DNA of 64,000 nucleotides from Synergistales bacterium (GCA_025997955.1 BNVH01000002.1:1-64000); one strand, 5' to 3'. Positions 40,672 to 49,758 are shown, counted from the first letter of the stretch. A program made the numbers and translations. Notes: a model not told the origin generated them from the sequence alone.

Positions 40672-41529
40672 TGTTGTAAGAAGCGCTAAATTTGCCGGCG
40701 GAAAACTGAAGTTGGCCTCCGAGGCGTAGTCGAACAGCTCGTTCACCGACAACGCGCCGCGTATGCCAAAACGCGTCAGAGCGAAATCGTAGCGCGTGGG
40801 GTCTTCGGGTGAAATCCGCGCGAAGGCCTCCGTTATTTCGACGGCTGCCTTTATGTCCGCTGCGGCGCGAGCCGTCAGGCCGAGATGAGACGCTATGTTG
40901 TGGATATGGGTGTCTATGGGCATGACGAGGTCGCGCGGCTTGAAGACGGTCCAGCCGCCGGGGTCTACGTCGTCGCGCCGAGTCATCCATTTGATGTACA
41001 GCATAAGCCGCTTGCAGGCGCTTCCGTCTTGCGGCGAGGGCAAAAGAGAAAATCCGCTCTTCTCGTCTGGCGACAGGTGAAGCGAGAAGCGCCCCAAAGT
41101 CTTTAAAAAGCCGTCATGATTTTTGACGCCGCCCACAGGCAGGTAGCTTTTCATAAGCGCTTCCAAAGACCCATGCTCGCGCAGAGCCTTTGATACAAGA
41201 GATAAAAGCGCGGCCAAGTCGTCACTGGTCGTAAAACGGTGCTTGAAGCCGCCGTAAAGCTCAAGGAGGGTCGCTTTTGAGGTATGAGGCCGCAAGAGAA
41301 AGCGATACGGGCTTTTTCCCATGGCCGACAAGATATTTTTGACGCTTTTTAATATCTGCGCGACTCTCCCATAGGCCAAACATGACGCCACAAGGCCCGC
41401 TATCTCACGGTCGGCTATATCGCCGTAGTCGTATAAAAACATAAGCGGGTCAGGGTCGATAAGCTCCCTTCTGTTGTAGACCAAATACAGCCCATCCAAA
41501 AAAGCCCTCTTGCTTTCGGTGTCCGTCAT
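40654..41529 (-). CDS. TIGR02757 / DUF2400 family protein
   Basis: 291 residues, full length for the family: FLYDYGDIADREIAGLVASCLAYGRV near the N-terminus, RLMLYIKWMTRRDDVDPGGW, and VMPIDTHIHNIASHLGL. The helical architecture resembles the helix-hairpin-helix DNA glycosylase superfamily, but no activity has been shown to my knowledge. Its ATG overlaps the stop of the HD-domain gene by four bases, so both are read together. Confidence 0.85.
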   Translation of the reverse strand: MTDTESKRAFLDGLYLVYNRRELIDPDPLMFLYDYGDIADREIAGLVASCLAYGRVAQILKSVKNILSAMGKSPYRFLLRPHTSKATLLELYGGFKHRFTTSDDLAALLSLVSKALREHGSLEALMKSYLPVGGVKNHDGFLKTLGRFSLHLSPDEKSGFSLLPSPQDGSACKRLMLYIKWMTRRDDVDPGGWTVFKPRDLVMPIDTHIHNIASHLGLTARAAADIKAAVEITEAFARISPEDPTRYDFALTRFGIRGALSVNELFDYASEANFSFPPANLALLTTKRAAL

Positions 41530-42071
41530 GACAGAATATAGCGCGAGAGCGAAGGAATTTCCGTGGTTTTTTCCACGGATTTTTCGATTTTTCGGGCTAT
41601 CTCCATCCTGCTTAGCGCGTTTATTAAAATAGGTCTGTTCGGCTTCGAGGAAGCGAGTTTTTCCTTTATTCTGTTTATTCTGTCATACAAAGGCACGACT
41701 TTGAGCCCTGCGACGTATTTATCGGCGAGATAGAGCAGTTTGGTCTCTACGCACGCGTTTTTTAGGCGGATATTGGTATGTCCGCGAATGACCTCCGCCA
41801 CCTCAGGGTAGCCGTTTTTTTCGAGAAATTCCGCGCCTCTTTTGGCGTGAGACGGTTCCGTCTTCTTTATGTCGTGAAGATTAGCCGCGGCGCATAAAAG
41901 CGGTAAGTCGACGGACTTTCGCGAGGCGTAGGCAAGCCCGATTTTGAGAGCGACGCCCGCCACGACGCGCTGATGCATGACGATAGAACAGGGCGTGAGC
42001 GCCGTCTCTAAAAGAAGCCTCACATCCTCTTCACCCGGCAGATTGCGCGTGACGTTTATTGTCTGTTCCAT
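41526..42071 (-). CDS. HD-domain phosphohydrolase-like protein
   Basis: 181 residues. HD residues are visible: MHQRVVAGVALKIG (first His), AAANLHDIKKTEPSHAKRG (HD plus following His), GHTNI, LLYLADKYVAG (final Asp). This arrangement occurs in HD proteins linked to nucleotide or cofactor metabolism; the substrate is unknown. Translationally coupled to the DUF2400 gene. Confidence 0.8.
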   Translation of the reverse strand: MEQTINVTRNLPGEEDVRLLLETALTPCSIVMHQRVVAGVALKIGLAYASRKSVDLPLLCAAANLHDIKKTEPSHAKRGAEFLEKNGYPEVAEVIRGHTNIRLKNACVETKLLYLADKYVAGLKVVPLYDRINRIKEKLASSKPNRPILINALSRMEIARKIEKSVEKTTEIPSLSRYILS

Positions 42072-42188
42072 CTAAGCCCTCCTTGTGTATAATAATGATG
42101 ACATTAAGAAGATTATACGCCAATTCATCGTCCCAAATAAAAAGAAGACGCAAAGAAGACGTAAAAAAGACGAAAAGAGGAATCTAAT

Positions 42189-42464
42189 TTGCCCTATATA
42201 AATTCCGGTATATTTTTAGGATTGGCCGTCTGGCTTTTCGGCTTCGCTCTCATGCTGTCCGGGTGGCTTGTGGATATTTTGTTCGAGAGCTACGGCGTCA
42301 TTCCCTCAAAGATTCTCTACAAAACGGGAGCTTTCATAGTGGCCGGCCCCGTTATTTATCTTCTTTGGAAAACGTCCTGCCTTATATATGATTACAGGTT
42401 CGATATGGTGATTATTCTGCGGACGGCCATGGACGCCATTGAGACGCTCACCAAGTCGATATGA
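42189..42464 (+). CDS. Small two-helix membrane protein upstream of CPBP protease
   Basis: 91 residues; TTG start preceded by GAGG. Two hydrophobic segments (GIFLGLAVWLFGFALMLSGW; GAFIVAGPVIYLLWKTSCLI). No family recognised. Its TGA overlaps the ATG of the CPBP protease gene, so the two are coupled and perhaps form a complex. Confidence 0.6.
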   Translation: MPYINSGIFLGLAVWLFGFALMLSGWLVDILFESYGVIPSKILYKTGAFIVAGPVIYLLWKTSCLIYDYRFDMVIILRTAMDAIETLTKSI

Positions 42465-43027
42465 TGAGCTTCACGTTGCGCGAGCTTGCCGGCACGCTTC
42501 TGGGCTTGGCGATAGCGGCTTTTATGATCTACTTTCCATACGCGTGGTGCGGACGGAGGCGCGAGAGTGAGGAGTCTTACGGTCTCAAGTGGTTTATGGG
42601 CAAGGGCGCCGCTTTCGAGACGACTCTATCCGTTTTGCTGTCCGTCGTCCCGCTCACTTTCGTGTCCTATTATTGGCCGATGGGGTTTGACTTCAAGACG
42701 GTGGGAGGTCCCTTTAGACTTGATCTTTTAACGGCGCTTAATATGCTCGGCGGCGGACTTGGCGCGTCTTTTATCGAAGAAACTTTTTACAGAGGCTGGC
42801 TTCAGACTATAGCCGTCCGCAAAATGGGGGCGTGGCTGGCCATTCCATTAGTGGCGCTTCTCTTCGCGCTGTCTCACCTGTTTGTGGCGCCGTCCTGGCT
42901 TCGCGTGGCCACATTCTTCCCGGGGATTATAATGGGGCTTCTTAGGCACCGCCACGGCTCTGTTTTGCCCTCTATAATCTATCACGCGCTTTGCAACGTC
43001 TGGGCTGTTTGGTGGATTCCGAGATAA
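42461..43027 (+). CDS. CPBP (CAAX/Abi-type) intramembrane metalloprotease
   Basis: 188 residues, about five membrane helices. Motif 1 FIEETFYRGWLQ (catalytic Glu-Glu and Arg), motif 2 FALSHLFVAP (His) and motif 3 SIIYHALCNVWAVWW (His/Asn) are all present, so the site looks intact. Relatives process prenylated proteins or serve in exosortase-linked, peptide-maturation or self-immunity roles. The partner here is the overlapping small membrane protein. Confidence 0.88.
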   Translation: MMSFTLRELAGTLLGLAIAAFMIYFPYAWCGRRRESEESYGLKWFMGKGAAFETTLSVLLSVVPLTFVSYYWPMGFDFKTVGGPFRLDLLTALNMLGGGLGASFIEETFYRGWLQTIAVRKMGAWLAIPLVALLFALSHLFVAPSWLRVATFFPGIIMGLLRHRHGSVLPSIIYHALCNVWAVWWIPR

Positions 43028-43074
43028 TGATTGAAAAAATAATCATAAAAAATAATTTGAAGGGTGGTTTCGTT

Positions 43075-44004
43075 ATGGAATATAAAAATTTTGGAGAATT
43101 GATAGAGAAAGCTAAAAATATACCTGAGCGTAGGCGGGGAGTCGTGGCCAGCGCCGAGGACGACCACGTTTTGGAGGCGGTGTTTGAGGCCGAAAAACGC
43201 GGCATAGCTACGCCTGTCTTGGTCGGAGACGCGAAGGTCATAGCCGCCAAGGTGAAAGCCCTTGGTTTCGACCCCTCGAAATGCAGGATAATCGACGTAT
43301 CGGGCGGCGAAAATCCGGCTCAGCGCGCGGTGGAGATTATCAACTCAGGCGAGGCTGATTTTCTTATAAAAGGGCGCCTTGATACAAAAGACCTCCTGAA
43401 GCCAGTCGTCGACAAAAAGAACAACCTCCACATAGACAGGCCCGGCGTAAAAGGGCTTATGTCCCACCTCACCATCTTTCAGATTCCCGGTTGGCATAAA
43501 CTTATCGTGATAACGGACGGCGGTATGGTCATGTATCCCGACGCCGAGATGAAGAAAGGCATAATAGTCAACGCGGTCGAGACCATGCGAAGCATGGGGT
43601 ACGAAACGCCCAAGGTGGGCGTGCTCTGCGCCGTGGAGAAGTTCAACGAGAAGATGGCCGAGACGGTGGACGCCGCCGCTCTCGCTGAGGCAAACAGGCG
43701 TGGCGAGATAGCCAACTGCGTCGTGGAGGGCCCAATCTCCTACGACGTGGCCATGAGCGCGGAGATAGCGGCTATAAAGGGCTATAAGAGCCCAAACTGC
43801 GGAAACTTCGATATTCTGATAGTCCCGAATCTTACGGCGGGCAACCTGCTGGGCAAGAGCCTCACCATAAGCGCCCACGCCGAAATGGCCGGGATTGTCG
43901 TCGGGGCCAAGATACCTATTGTCCTGACCTCGCGCGGGTCCTCGGCGGCTGAGAAGTTCAACTCGATAGCCCTGTGCGCCGTAACATCAAGCCGTAGGGG
44001 CTAA
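43075..44004 (+). CDS. Phosphate butyryl/acetyltransferase family enzyme
   Basis: 309 residues from ATG 43075 (AGGGTGG upstream). PTA/PTB fold: VVASAEDDHVLEAVFEAEKRG, TPVLVGDAKVI, FLIKGRLDTKDLLKPV, VITDGGMVMYPD, and the C-terminal NLTAGNLLGKSL and VVGAKIPIVLTSRG, which point to Ptb rather than Pta. It converts butyryl-CoA (or another acyl-CoA) and phosphate to acyl phosphate. A butyrate kinase partner is not in the window. Confidence 0.87.
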   Translation: MEYKNFGELIEKAKNIPERRRGVVASAEDDHVLEAVFEAEKRGIATPVLVGDAKVIAAKVKALGFDPSKCRIIDVSGGENPAQRAVEIINSGEADFLIKGRLDTKDLLKPVVDKKNNLHIDRPGVKGLMSHLTIFQIPGWHKLIVITDGGMVMYPDAEMKKGIIVNAVETMRSMGYETPKVGVLCAVEKFNEKMAETVDAAALAEANRRGEIANCVVEGPISYDVAMSAEIAAIKGYKSPNCGNFDILIVPNLTAGNLLGKSLTISAHAEMAGIVVGAKIPIVLTSRGSSAAEKFNSIALCAVTSSRRG

Positions 44005-44022
44005 GATGCCGATTGTCCTGAG

Positions 44023-44661
44023 ATGACCAATACAACTTTTGAACTCGAAACGCCAAAAGATTACAAAGCGGTCGAACGGCTTACGTTTGACGCTTTTGAG
44101 ACTATGGAGTTGCCGGGGCGCGCTCGAACCAATGAGCATTTTCTCGCTCATATAATGCGCGACTCAGAAGCGTTTATTAAAGAACTTGATTTCATCGGCA
44201 GGGTTGGCGAAGAAATTGTCGCCAATATTCTCTACACCCGAAGTAAAATCATAAGAGATGACGGGAGCGAAACAGCGACGGTCACGTTCGGGCCTGTAAG
44301 CGTAAAGCCCAAACTCCATAATCGCGGGATAGGCTCTGAAATTATTCGATACAGCCTTGACGTTGCTCGTAAACTTGGCCACGGTGCGGTTATCATAGTC
44401 GGTCACGAGAACTATTATCCACGATTTGGGTTCAAGCCGGCCGTAAACTACAACCTAACCATGCCGGACGGGAGCGTTTTTGACGCGTTTATGGCGCTTG
44501 AGTTACAGACGGGGTATCTTGGTGCTGACGGTGGCAAATGGTATGAAGACGATGTTTTCAAGATTGAGGATAGGGCTTTTTGTGAATGGAACGCGGAGTT
44601 TCTGAAAGCGCATAAACTGGTGGCGGTAACTGGACTCGAACCAGTGACACCGCGGGTATGA
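44023..44661 (+). CDS. GNAT N-acetyltransferase; 3' end overlaps antisense tRNA-Met
   Basis: 212 residues. GNAT fold with acetyl-CoA loop VKPKLHNRGIGSEIIRYSLD (Q/RxxGxG/A) and GHENYYPRFGFKPA, which is YhbS-like. The last dozen residues (VAVTGLEPVTPRV) are read through the complementary strand of tRNA-Met (44618-44694). Such a peptide is a typical by-product of tRNA DNA, so the native stop codon was probably lost, or the gene was joined to the tRNA locus by a rearrangement. The enzyme itself looks complete. Substrate unknown. Confidence 0.82.
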   Translation: MTNTTFELETPKDYKAVERLTFDAFETMELPGRARTNEHFLAHIMRDSEAFIKELDFIGRVGEEIVANILYTRSKIIRDDGSETATVTFGPVSVKPKLHNRGIGSEIIRYSLDVARKLGHGAVIIVGHENYYPRFGFKPAVNYNLTMPDGSVFDAFMALELQTGYLGADGGKWYEDDVFKIEDRAFCEWNAEFLKAHKLVAVTGLEPVTPRV

Positions 44662-44694
44662 ACCGCGTGCTCTAGCCAGCTGAGCTATACCGCC
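44618..44694 (-). tRNA. tRNA-Met (elongator, anticodon CAT)
   Basis: Acceptor GGCGGTA / TACCGCC, anticodon arm CGCGG-TTCATAC-CCGCG, T-arm CTGGTTCGAGTCCAG and encoded CCA. It resembles elongator tRNA-Met. A tRNA-Ile2 (lysidine-modified CAT) cannot be fully excluded without a search. Confidence 0.88.
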
Positions 44695-44714
44695 ACTTAA
44701 ACTTAATTTTTTGT

Positions 44715-44791
44715 TGGTTGCGGGGACAGGATTTGAACCTGTGACCTTCGGGTTATGAGCCCGACGAGCTTCCTGGCTGCTCCACCCCGCT
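44715..44791 (-). tRNA. tRNA-fMet (initiator, anticodon CAT)
   Basis: Body GCGGGGTGGAGCAGCC...GGAAGCTCGTCGGGCTCATAACCCG is initiator-like, with three G-C pairs at the base of the anticodon stem (GGG/CCC) and no Watson-Crick pair at 1-72 (A1, A72). CCA is encoded. Confidence 0.93.
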
Positions 44792-44797
44792 ATAATT

Positions 44798-44884
44798 TGG
44801 TGCCGAACGCGGGACTCGAACCCGCACGAGCCTGAGCCCCCGGGATTTTAAGTCCCGTGCGTCTACCAATTCCGCCAGCCCGGC
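44798..44884 (-). tRNA. tRNA-Leu (anticodon TAA)
   Basis: 87 bases with a long variable arm (GGGGGCTCAGGCTCGT), acceptor GCCGGGC / GTTCGGC (two G-T pairs), anticodon loop CTTAAAA, and encoded CCA. It is first of the three-tRNA minus-strand cluster. Confidence 0.94.
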
Positions 44885-44896
44885 AACGCACAGATT

Positions 44897-44925
44897 ATTA
44901 TATACGCCCTTTCCAAACAAGTCAA
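44897..44925 (-). promoter_or_regulatory. Near-consensus promoter of the tRNA-Leu/fMet/Met cluster
   Basis: TTGACT (44925-44920), exactly 17-base spacer, TATAAT (44902-44897), 12 bases before the tRNA-Leu 5' end. Confidence 0.88.
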
Positions 44926-45000
44926 CAAGAAGAATTTTGACAATATTATCGCCATAATTGATAGCTTTCGCCCGGATAAGACGAAATTTAGTGTTCTATG

Positions 45001-45028
45001 CTATAATTCCTTTGCTATAATTCCTTTG
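45001..45028 (+). repeat. Tandem 14-bp repeat carrying two TATAAT boxes before murC
   Basis: CTATAATTCCTTTG is repeated twice head to tail. Each copy holds a perfect -10 hexamer; no convincing -35 is seen. Probable murC promoter region. Confidence 0.55.
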
Positions 45029-45046
45029 TACCGGGGGATTTTATGG

Positions 45047-46495
45047 ATGGATAAAAGTAGTATTGGTTGGCTTTGCGGCGTCAAGCGCGTTCACTTCATG
45101 GGCATAGGCGGAGTTGGCATGAGCGCGCTGGCTTTGCTATTGTCTGATATGGGTTATGAAGTCAGCGGGTGCGACCTTTCGAGGAGCGTTTACTTTGACG
45201 CTCTCGAAAAAAAGAATATCCCATGCCGCATAGGACATTCCGTATCTCACATTGACGAATTTTCGCCGCAGCTGTTGACCTACAGCAACGCCGTGCACTG
45301 CGAACAGGAAGAGTTGGCTGCCGCGGATGTGAGCGGCGTAATGACAATGGGCAGAGGCGAGCTTTTGAGTTTGCTTTTCAACGCGTCGTTTGGAGTGGGC
45401 GTGGCTGGCGCTCACGGCAAAACCACAACGTCTTCCATGATAGGTATGATCTTGGAGCGGCTCGGATTTGACCCGACTTTGGCTATTGGCGCGGAGGTCA
45501 GGGATATTGGGGTAAACGCTAAAACTGGAAAGAGCGGCCTCTTTGTTGCCGAGATTGACGAAAGCGACGGCTCGTTTGAATTTTTTACCCCATCTGTTAC
45601 CGTGATAACAAATATCGACTGGGATCATGTGGATCATTTCAAGACTCGCGAAGACTTGCTGGAGGCCTTTGTCCGTTTTGCCGATGCCCTAAAAACAGGA
45701 GGTTCTCTTATTGTATGCGCGGAGGATGTCGGGAATCAATCAATGCTTAGTAAACTGAAATGCCGCTTGGGCGTTGTGACTTGCGGGTTTGGGCGCGGCT
45801 GGGATTGGGGCGCTTTTGACCTGACGCCGGGAGAGAAGGGCGGCGTTTCGTTTTCTGTAGCCCGCGAGAGTGAGACGCTAGGCCGAATCGATTTGTCCGT
45901 CTCGGGTGAACATAACGTGCTGAACGCCCTTATGTCTTGCGCGGCGGTCTTTGAGGTAATATCAATTCTTAAAAAATCCCCCAAAAAAGAAAATTATATT
46001 CCGCCTGCAGTTTCATTTGACGACGTGGCTAAAGCCATGAGCGTCTTTAGGGGCGCTGAGCGCAGATTAGAGAGGGTTGGCGTCAAGAAGTCAGTTGATA
46101 TAATAGATGACTACGGACATCATCCGACTGAGATAAGCGCGTCTCTCTCGGCCGTAAGGGACATGTATCGCGGTCGTAGGCTTGTTGTGATTTTTCAGCC
46201 TCATCGCTATACTCGCACAAAGGCTTTTTATCGAGAAATAGCCGAGGCGCTGAGCGAGGCTGATGTTACGTTACTTTTGCCGGTGTACTCCGCCGGGGAA
46301 GAATCGTGCGGGGTTACGTCTCAGGATATTTTGAGTGTAATGAATATACTTGGCTCGAACGCGATTCTCTGCCGCGACGAAGAGGACGTTCTCTCGCGTC
46401 TTGACTCGATTTTACTTATTGGCGATGTGCTTCTGACCCTTGGCGCAGGAAGCGTGACAAAATTAGGTAAAAAGTATCTTGAAAAATCTTTATGA
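45047..46495 (+). CDS. murC: UDP-N-acetylmuramate-L-alanine ligase
   Basis: About 482 residues from ATG 45047 (GGGGGA nine bases upstream; an in-frame TTG lies at 45026). Mur ligase landmarks: VHFMGIGGVGMSALA (UDP-binding), GAHGKTTTSSMIG (ATP P-loop), FVAEIDESDGSF, ITNIDWDHVD, VSGEHNVLNALMS and IDDYGHHPTEI. It adds L-Ala to UDP-MurNAc. First gene of a long + strand cluster (murC, murB, ftsQ-like, ftsA, ftsZ and onward). Confidence 0.97.
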   Translation: MDKSSIGWLCGVKRVHFMGIGGVGMSALALLLSDMGYEVSGCDLSRSVYFDALEKKNIPCRIGHSVSHIDEFSPQLLTYSNAVHCEQEELAAADVSGVMTMGRGELLSLLFNASFGVGVAGAHGKTTTSSMIGMILERLGFDPTLAIGAEVRDIGVNAKTGKSGLFVAEIDESDGSFEFFTPSVTVITNIDWDHVDHFKTREDLLEAFVRFADALKTGGSLIVCAEDVGNQSMLSKLKCRLGVVTCGFGRGWDWGAFDLTPGEKGGVSFSVARESETLGRIDLSVSGEHNVLNALMSCAAVFEVISILKKSPKKENYIPPAVSFDDVAKAMSVFRGAERRLERVGVKKSVDIIDDYGHHPTEISASLSAVRDMYRGRRLVVIFQPHRYTRTKAFYREIAEALSEADVTLLLPVYSAGEESCGVTSQDILSVMNILGSNAILCRDEEDVLSRLDSILLIGDVLLTLGAGSVTKLGKKYLEKSL

Positions 46496-46569
46496 AATCT
46501 TTATGGTATATATATATTTTGTAAAAATTATTTTTTGGATATATAATTTGTGCCGAGAAGCGCATAGGG

Positions 46570-47481
46570 GTGCTATTTGGTGTGGGCATAAATTGGAGAG
46601 AGGAATTAAAAAGCGGTTATGCGCACATACTAAAGGAAAACGTCGGTCTTGCGGCGCTATTGGCGCTTGGAGTGGGCGGAGAGGCCGAGTTTTTCGCGGA
46701 GCCGAGTAGCTTAGATGAAGTTTGCGAGATTTTTCGTTTGGGGATAGACGCGGGCTTTCCTATTTATATTCTCGGAGGGGGGACCAACGTCGTCTTTTCG
46801 GACAGAAAAGTTGAGGGCGTTACGCTGTCGGCGCGGCGTCTTTTTAGGGTGTGCTGGGACGGCGAGTTACTTACCGCTGAAGCCGGCGCCTCTATGCCTA
46901 TGGTCGTATCTGAGGCCGCGAAAAGATGCCTCACCGGAGTTGAGTTTGCCTACGGTATCCCTGGTTCTTTGGGGGGCGCTGTAGCCGGAAACGCTGGCGC
47001 GCTTGGCAGGGGCGTAGTTGATATCTTAGAAGAAGTGACTACCGTTGAGCGTGACGGGAGCGTAAGAAAATGGCGTAAGGGCGAGTTTAGCGGCTCTTAT
47101 AGGAGTTGTTCGTTTTTTTCACCCTATCGCTTTATCGCGGAGTGCAAAATAAAATTTCAAAGCGCGTCTATTGAGGACGTAAAACGCGAGACAGAGGTTT
47201 TCAAAAAAGCAAGAGTAGGGCAACCTAAGAAAGATCGGAACGCGGGATGCACTTTTAAAAACCCTGTGGGCGATAGCGCGGGGCGTCTTTTGGATATTTC
47301 GGGATGCAAGGGACTAAGAGTGGGGGGAGCCGTGGTGTCCGATGTCCACGCTAACTTTATCATAAACTCAGGCGGCGCTTCTGGCGAGGATATTGCCGAG
47401 CTTATTGAGCTATGCCGCGATATGGTTTTCAAGAAGACTGGCGTCTGTCTTGAGAACGAAATAAAACTCTTGGGTTTTTAG
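46570..47481 (+). CDS. murB: UDP-N-acetylenolpyruvoylglucosamine reductase
   Basis: 303 residues. FAD-binding GGTNVVFSD region (YILGGGTNVVFSDRKVEG), GVEFAYGIPGSLGGAVAGNAGA, the SYRSCSFF loop and KKDRNAGCTFKNPVGDSAGRL, with the proton-donor Ser replaced by Cys in GCTFKNP as in many relatives (some use Ser). It makes UDP-MurNAc, the substrate of MurC, so the pair is functionally ordered. The start is uncertain: GTG 46570, or GTG 46582 after AGGGGTG. Confidence 0.95.
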   Translation: MLFGVGINWREELKSGYAHILKENVGLAALLALGVGGEAEFFAEPSSLDEVCEIFRLGIDAGFPIYILGGGTNVVFSDRKVEGVTLSARRLFRVCWDGELLTAEAGASMPMVVSEAAKRCLTGVEFAYGIPGSLGGAVAGNAGALGRGVVDILEEVTTVERDGSVRKWRKGEFSGSYRSCSFFSPYRFIAECKIKFQSASIEDVKRETEVFKKARVGQPKKDRNAGCTFKNPVGDSAGRLLDISGCKGLRVGGAVVSDVHANFIINSGGASGEDIAELIELCRDMVFKKTGVCLENEIKLLGF

Positions 47482-47544
47482 GCATATTTCGATTTTTGTC
47501 TGTTATGATATACTGACATTTTGTATAGATAGGTATACTATAAA

Positions 47545-48351
47545 ATGAGTTTTTTGAAATCCGGACGGTTTAAGCTTATAATTTGCGCATTGTTATTGGG
47601 AGGACTTTGGCGTCTTTATGAGCGCCATGTGTGGATGTCGTTTCGTGATTTCGCTATCGTCGTCGATGAACCGGAGATTGAGAGGCGCTTTTGGGATATT
47701 TTGCCTGAGATATGTATTCGTTTTTGGCCGTCTTTTATACAAGGCTCTCTCGGAGTGGGCGATTTTATGGAAAAAACACTTCCAGTTTCCGTGCGTACGC
47801 GCATGACCGGGTTTGGTTCTTTCACTACCGACATCAAGCTGCTTTCACCGTGGTTGCTTGTGGAGTGGAGGGACGCGGTTTGGTGCGTTTCCAAAGAGGG
47901 CCGTATGTGGAATGTGGCCGATGAAAGTATAAAGATTCGCGCGTTGGATATTCCAAAAAGGCCGTTATGGAAAGTTTCTTCGGGTTTTGAGGGTTCGGAA
48001 AAGCCCCCTCTGCCCAAGGGTGTTTTTCCTTTGGCTTTTTCTACGAACGTCATTGAAAGTTTTCTGCTGAAGTTTGAGGACTCTTTGTGGTTTGGCGACG
48101 TCAGCGAAATTGTCTTAGATCGCAGAGCCGGCGCGGAGATTTTTAAGATAGTTCTTCTTCACGGACGACAGAAGTTTCGTATATTGATTCAAGAAGGCAA
48201 GTATGAGACTAAGGATATAATCATGGCGCTTGGGCATGTTTTGAAAGGTCTTTTTAAAGAGGGCGGCAACTACTATGTCGACGCCACGTATGATAATAAA
48301 ATAGTGGTCAGTGATTTGCCTTTGTCTGATACCATTAGCGCTATTCGTTAA
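47545..48351 (+). CDS. FtsQ/DivIB-like cell division protein (divergent)
   Basis: 268 residues. One N-terminal membrane helix (FKLIICALLLGGLWRLY) followed by an extracytoplasmic body with a POTRA/FtsQ-like order (LPVSVRTRMTGFGSFTTDIKLLSPWLLVEWRD; VSEIVLDRRAGAEIFKIVLLHGR; YVDATYDNKIVVSD at the end, like the YIDLRYxxxxxV of FtsQ). Sequence identity to FtsQ is low. Assignment rests mainly on its place between murB and ftsA, where ftsQ is expected. It would link the divisome across the membrane. Confidence 0.7.
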   Translation: MSFLKSGRFKLIICALLLGGLWRLYERHVWMSFRDFAIVVDEPEIERRFWDILPEICIRFWPSFIQGSLGVGDFMEKTLPVSVRTRMTGFGSFTTDIKLLSPWLLVEWRDAVWCVSKEGRMWNVADESIKIRALDIPKRPLWKVSSGFEGSEKPPLPKGVFPLAFSTNVIESFLLKFEDSLWFGDVSEIVLDRRAGAEIFKIVLLHGRQKFRILIQEGKYETKDIIMALGHVLKGLFKEGGNYYVDATYDNKIVVSDLPLSDTISAIR

Positions 48352-48393
48352 AAGACGCGTCAAGGGCGGAAATCTGGAGGGAGACTTGAGAAA

Positions 48394-49758
48394 TTGCCTA
48401 AGGATTTGAATACCTTAATAGGACTTACTGTCGGAACCACCAAAATATCTGTCATTGTGGCGGAGCGAGATTCTCGCTTCCGCGACGCGGTGCAGATTAT
48501 CGGTGTAGGTTCTGCTCCCTCAACAGGTATTCGCAAGGGATTGATTGTCAATTTAGAAAAGGCCATTCAATCCGTCAGGCGCGCTCGCAGAGAGGCCGAA
48601 AACATGGTTGGATTTAAGTTGGATCGAGCCGTGGTTTCTTTTAGCGCAGATGACGTTTCAAGCGTTCCGTCGCAAGGCATAATCTCTCTTGGGGGTACGC
48701 CGCGTCAGGTGCGCGTGGAAGATGTGGAACGAGTTATTGAGGACGCGCAAAGTCAGCTCTCTATATCCAGAAACGAGATTTCTTTGCATACTATTCCCGT
48801 GAGCTATTCCATAGACGGAAGCACAGGGATAGACGATCCCTTAGGGATGACCGGCACTCGTTTGGCTATGGATTTACAGACCGTAACCGTTCCGTCGCGG
48901 TATATACAAGATGTGATAAATTGCGCGGAGGGAGCTGATATTCATGTCGAGGGGCTCGTTGTCAAGCCTCTGTCAGCTGCTTTGGGCGCTCTTACTGAAG
49001 AGGAAATGCGCGCCGGCGTTATATCTATATGCGTAGGCGGGGGCACGACCGGCTTGGCGTTTTATAGAGACGGACGTCCGACAAAAGTCGCTATAGTTCA
49101 GATTGGCGGAGATCACATTACAAATGATTTGGCTAATGTTTTGCGTTTGCCGTTGAAAAAGGCCGAAGAATTAAAAAAGCGCCTTTTTTCGGCGGATGAC
49201 GAAAGCGTCATTACATTAGACGGCAGCAGCCAGTCCGGGAAAACGATACGTATAGAGACAGATAAGGCTATTGACATAATCTGCTGCCGTTTGGACGAGC
49301 TTTTCGTGGCTCATGTTCTGCCTCAAATATCTGATCCTGATCTGTTTCCTGCGGGCGTTGTCCTGTCGGGCGGCGTAGCGAAAACCCCCGACATTGATAA
49401 TTTTCTTATGGATGTATTGAAAATGCCTGTTAGGGTGGCCGAGCCTGGAGATTGTTACGAAATGCCGCCCGGACGCGACGAGCCGAGTTTTGTCAACGCG
49501 GTAGGGACTATAAAATACATATTGAGCAAAGAGCGTAGCCCCTATAGATTTATAGATCCGCCTGATTGGCCCAAGGTCAACAGCGGTCTGTCTGGTACAT
49601 CGGGGCCTACAAAATCACCGGTTAAAAAGCCCAAAAAGAACGAAACGGATATTAGCGCGCCTCATACCGTAGAGGATAAGGGATTTCCGTCGTCGGCTCA
49701 ATCGGGTGTAGGTAGTTTTTTGTCTAAAATAAAAGAACTCTTAAGGGAGCTTTTTTAG
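48394..49758 (+). CDS. ftsA: FtsA cell division ATPase
   Basis: 454 residues; TTG start after GGAGGGA. Actin-like fold: LIGLTVGTTKISVIVAE (phosphate 1), ISICVGGGTTGLAFYRDG (phosphate 2), VVLSGGVAKTPDIDNFL (adenosine), SHS2/1C domain between. The C-terminal amphipathic helix FLSKIKELLRELF targets the membrane. It tethers FtsZ filaments. A roughly 60-residue linker rich in Pro/Lys precedes that helix. Followed by ftsZ after 57 bases. Confidence 0.96.
   Translation: MPKDLNTLIGLTVGTTKISVIVAERDSRFRDAVQIIGVGSAPSTGIRKGLIVNLEKAIQSVRRARREAENMVGFKLDRAVVSFSADDVSSVPSQGIISLGGTPRQVRVEDVERVIEDAQSQLSISRNEISLHTIPVSYSIDGSTGIDDPLGMTGTRLAMDLQTVTVPSRYIQDVINCAEGADIHVEGLVVKPLSAALGALTEEEMRAGVISICVGGGTTGLAFYRDGRPTKVAIVQIGGDHITNDLANVLRLPLKKAEELKKRLFSADDESVITLDGSSQSGKTIRIETDKAIDIICCRLDELFVAHVLPQISDPDLFPAGVVLSGGVAKTPDIDNFLMDVLKMPVRVAEPGDCYEMPPGRDEPSFVNAVGTIKYILSKERSPYRFIDPPDWPKVNSGLSGTSGPTKSPVKKPKKNETDISAPHTVEDKGFPSSAQSGVGSFLSKIKELLRELF

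Noticed and set aside
41526..42071. HD protein as a (p)ppGpp or c-di-GMP enzyme
   Set aside because: No GYP motif and no synthetase domain; only a basic HD set is visible.
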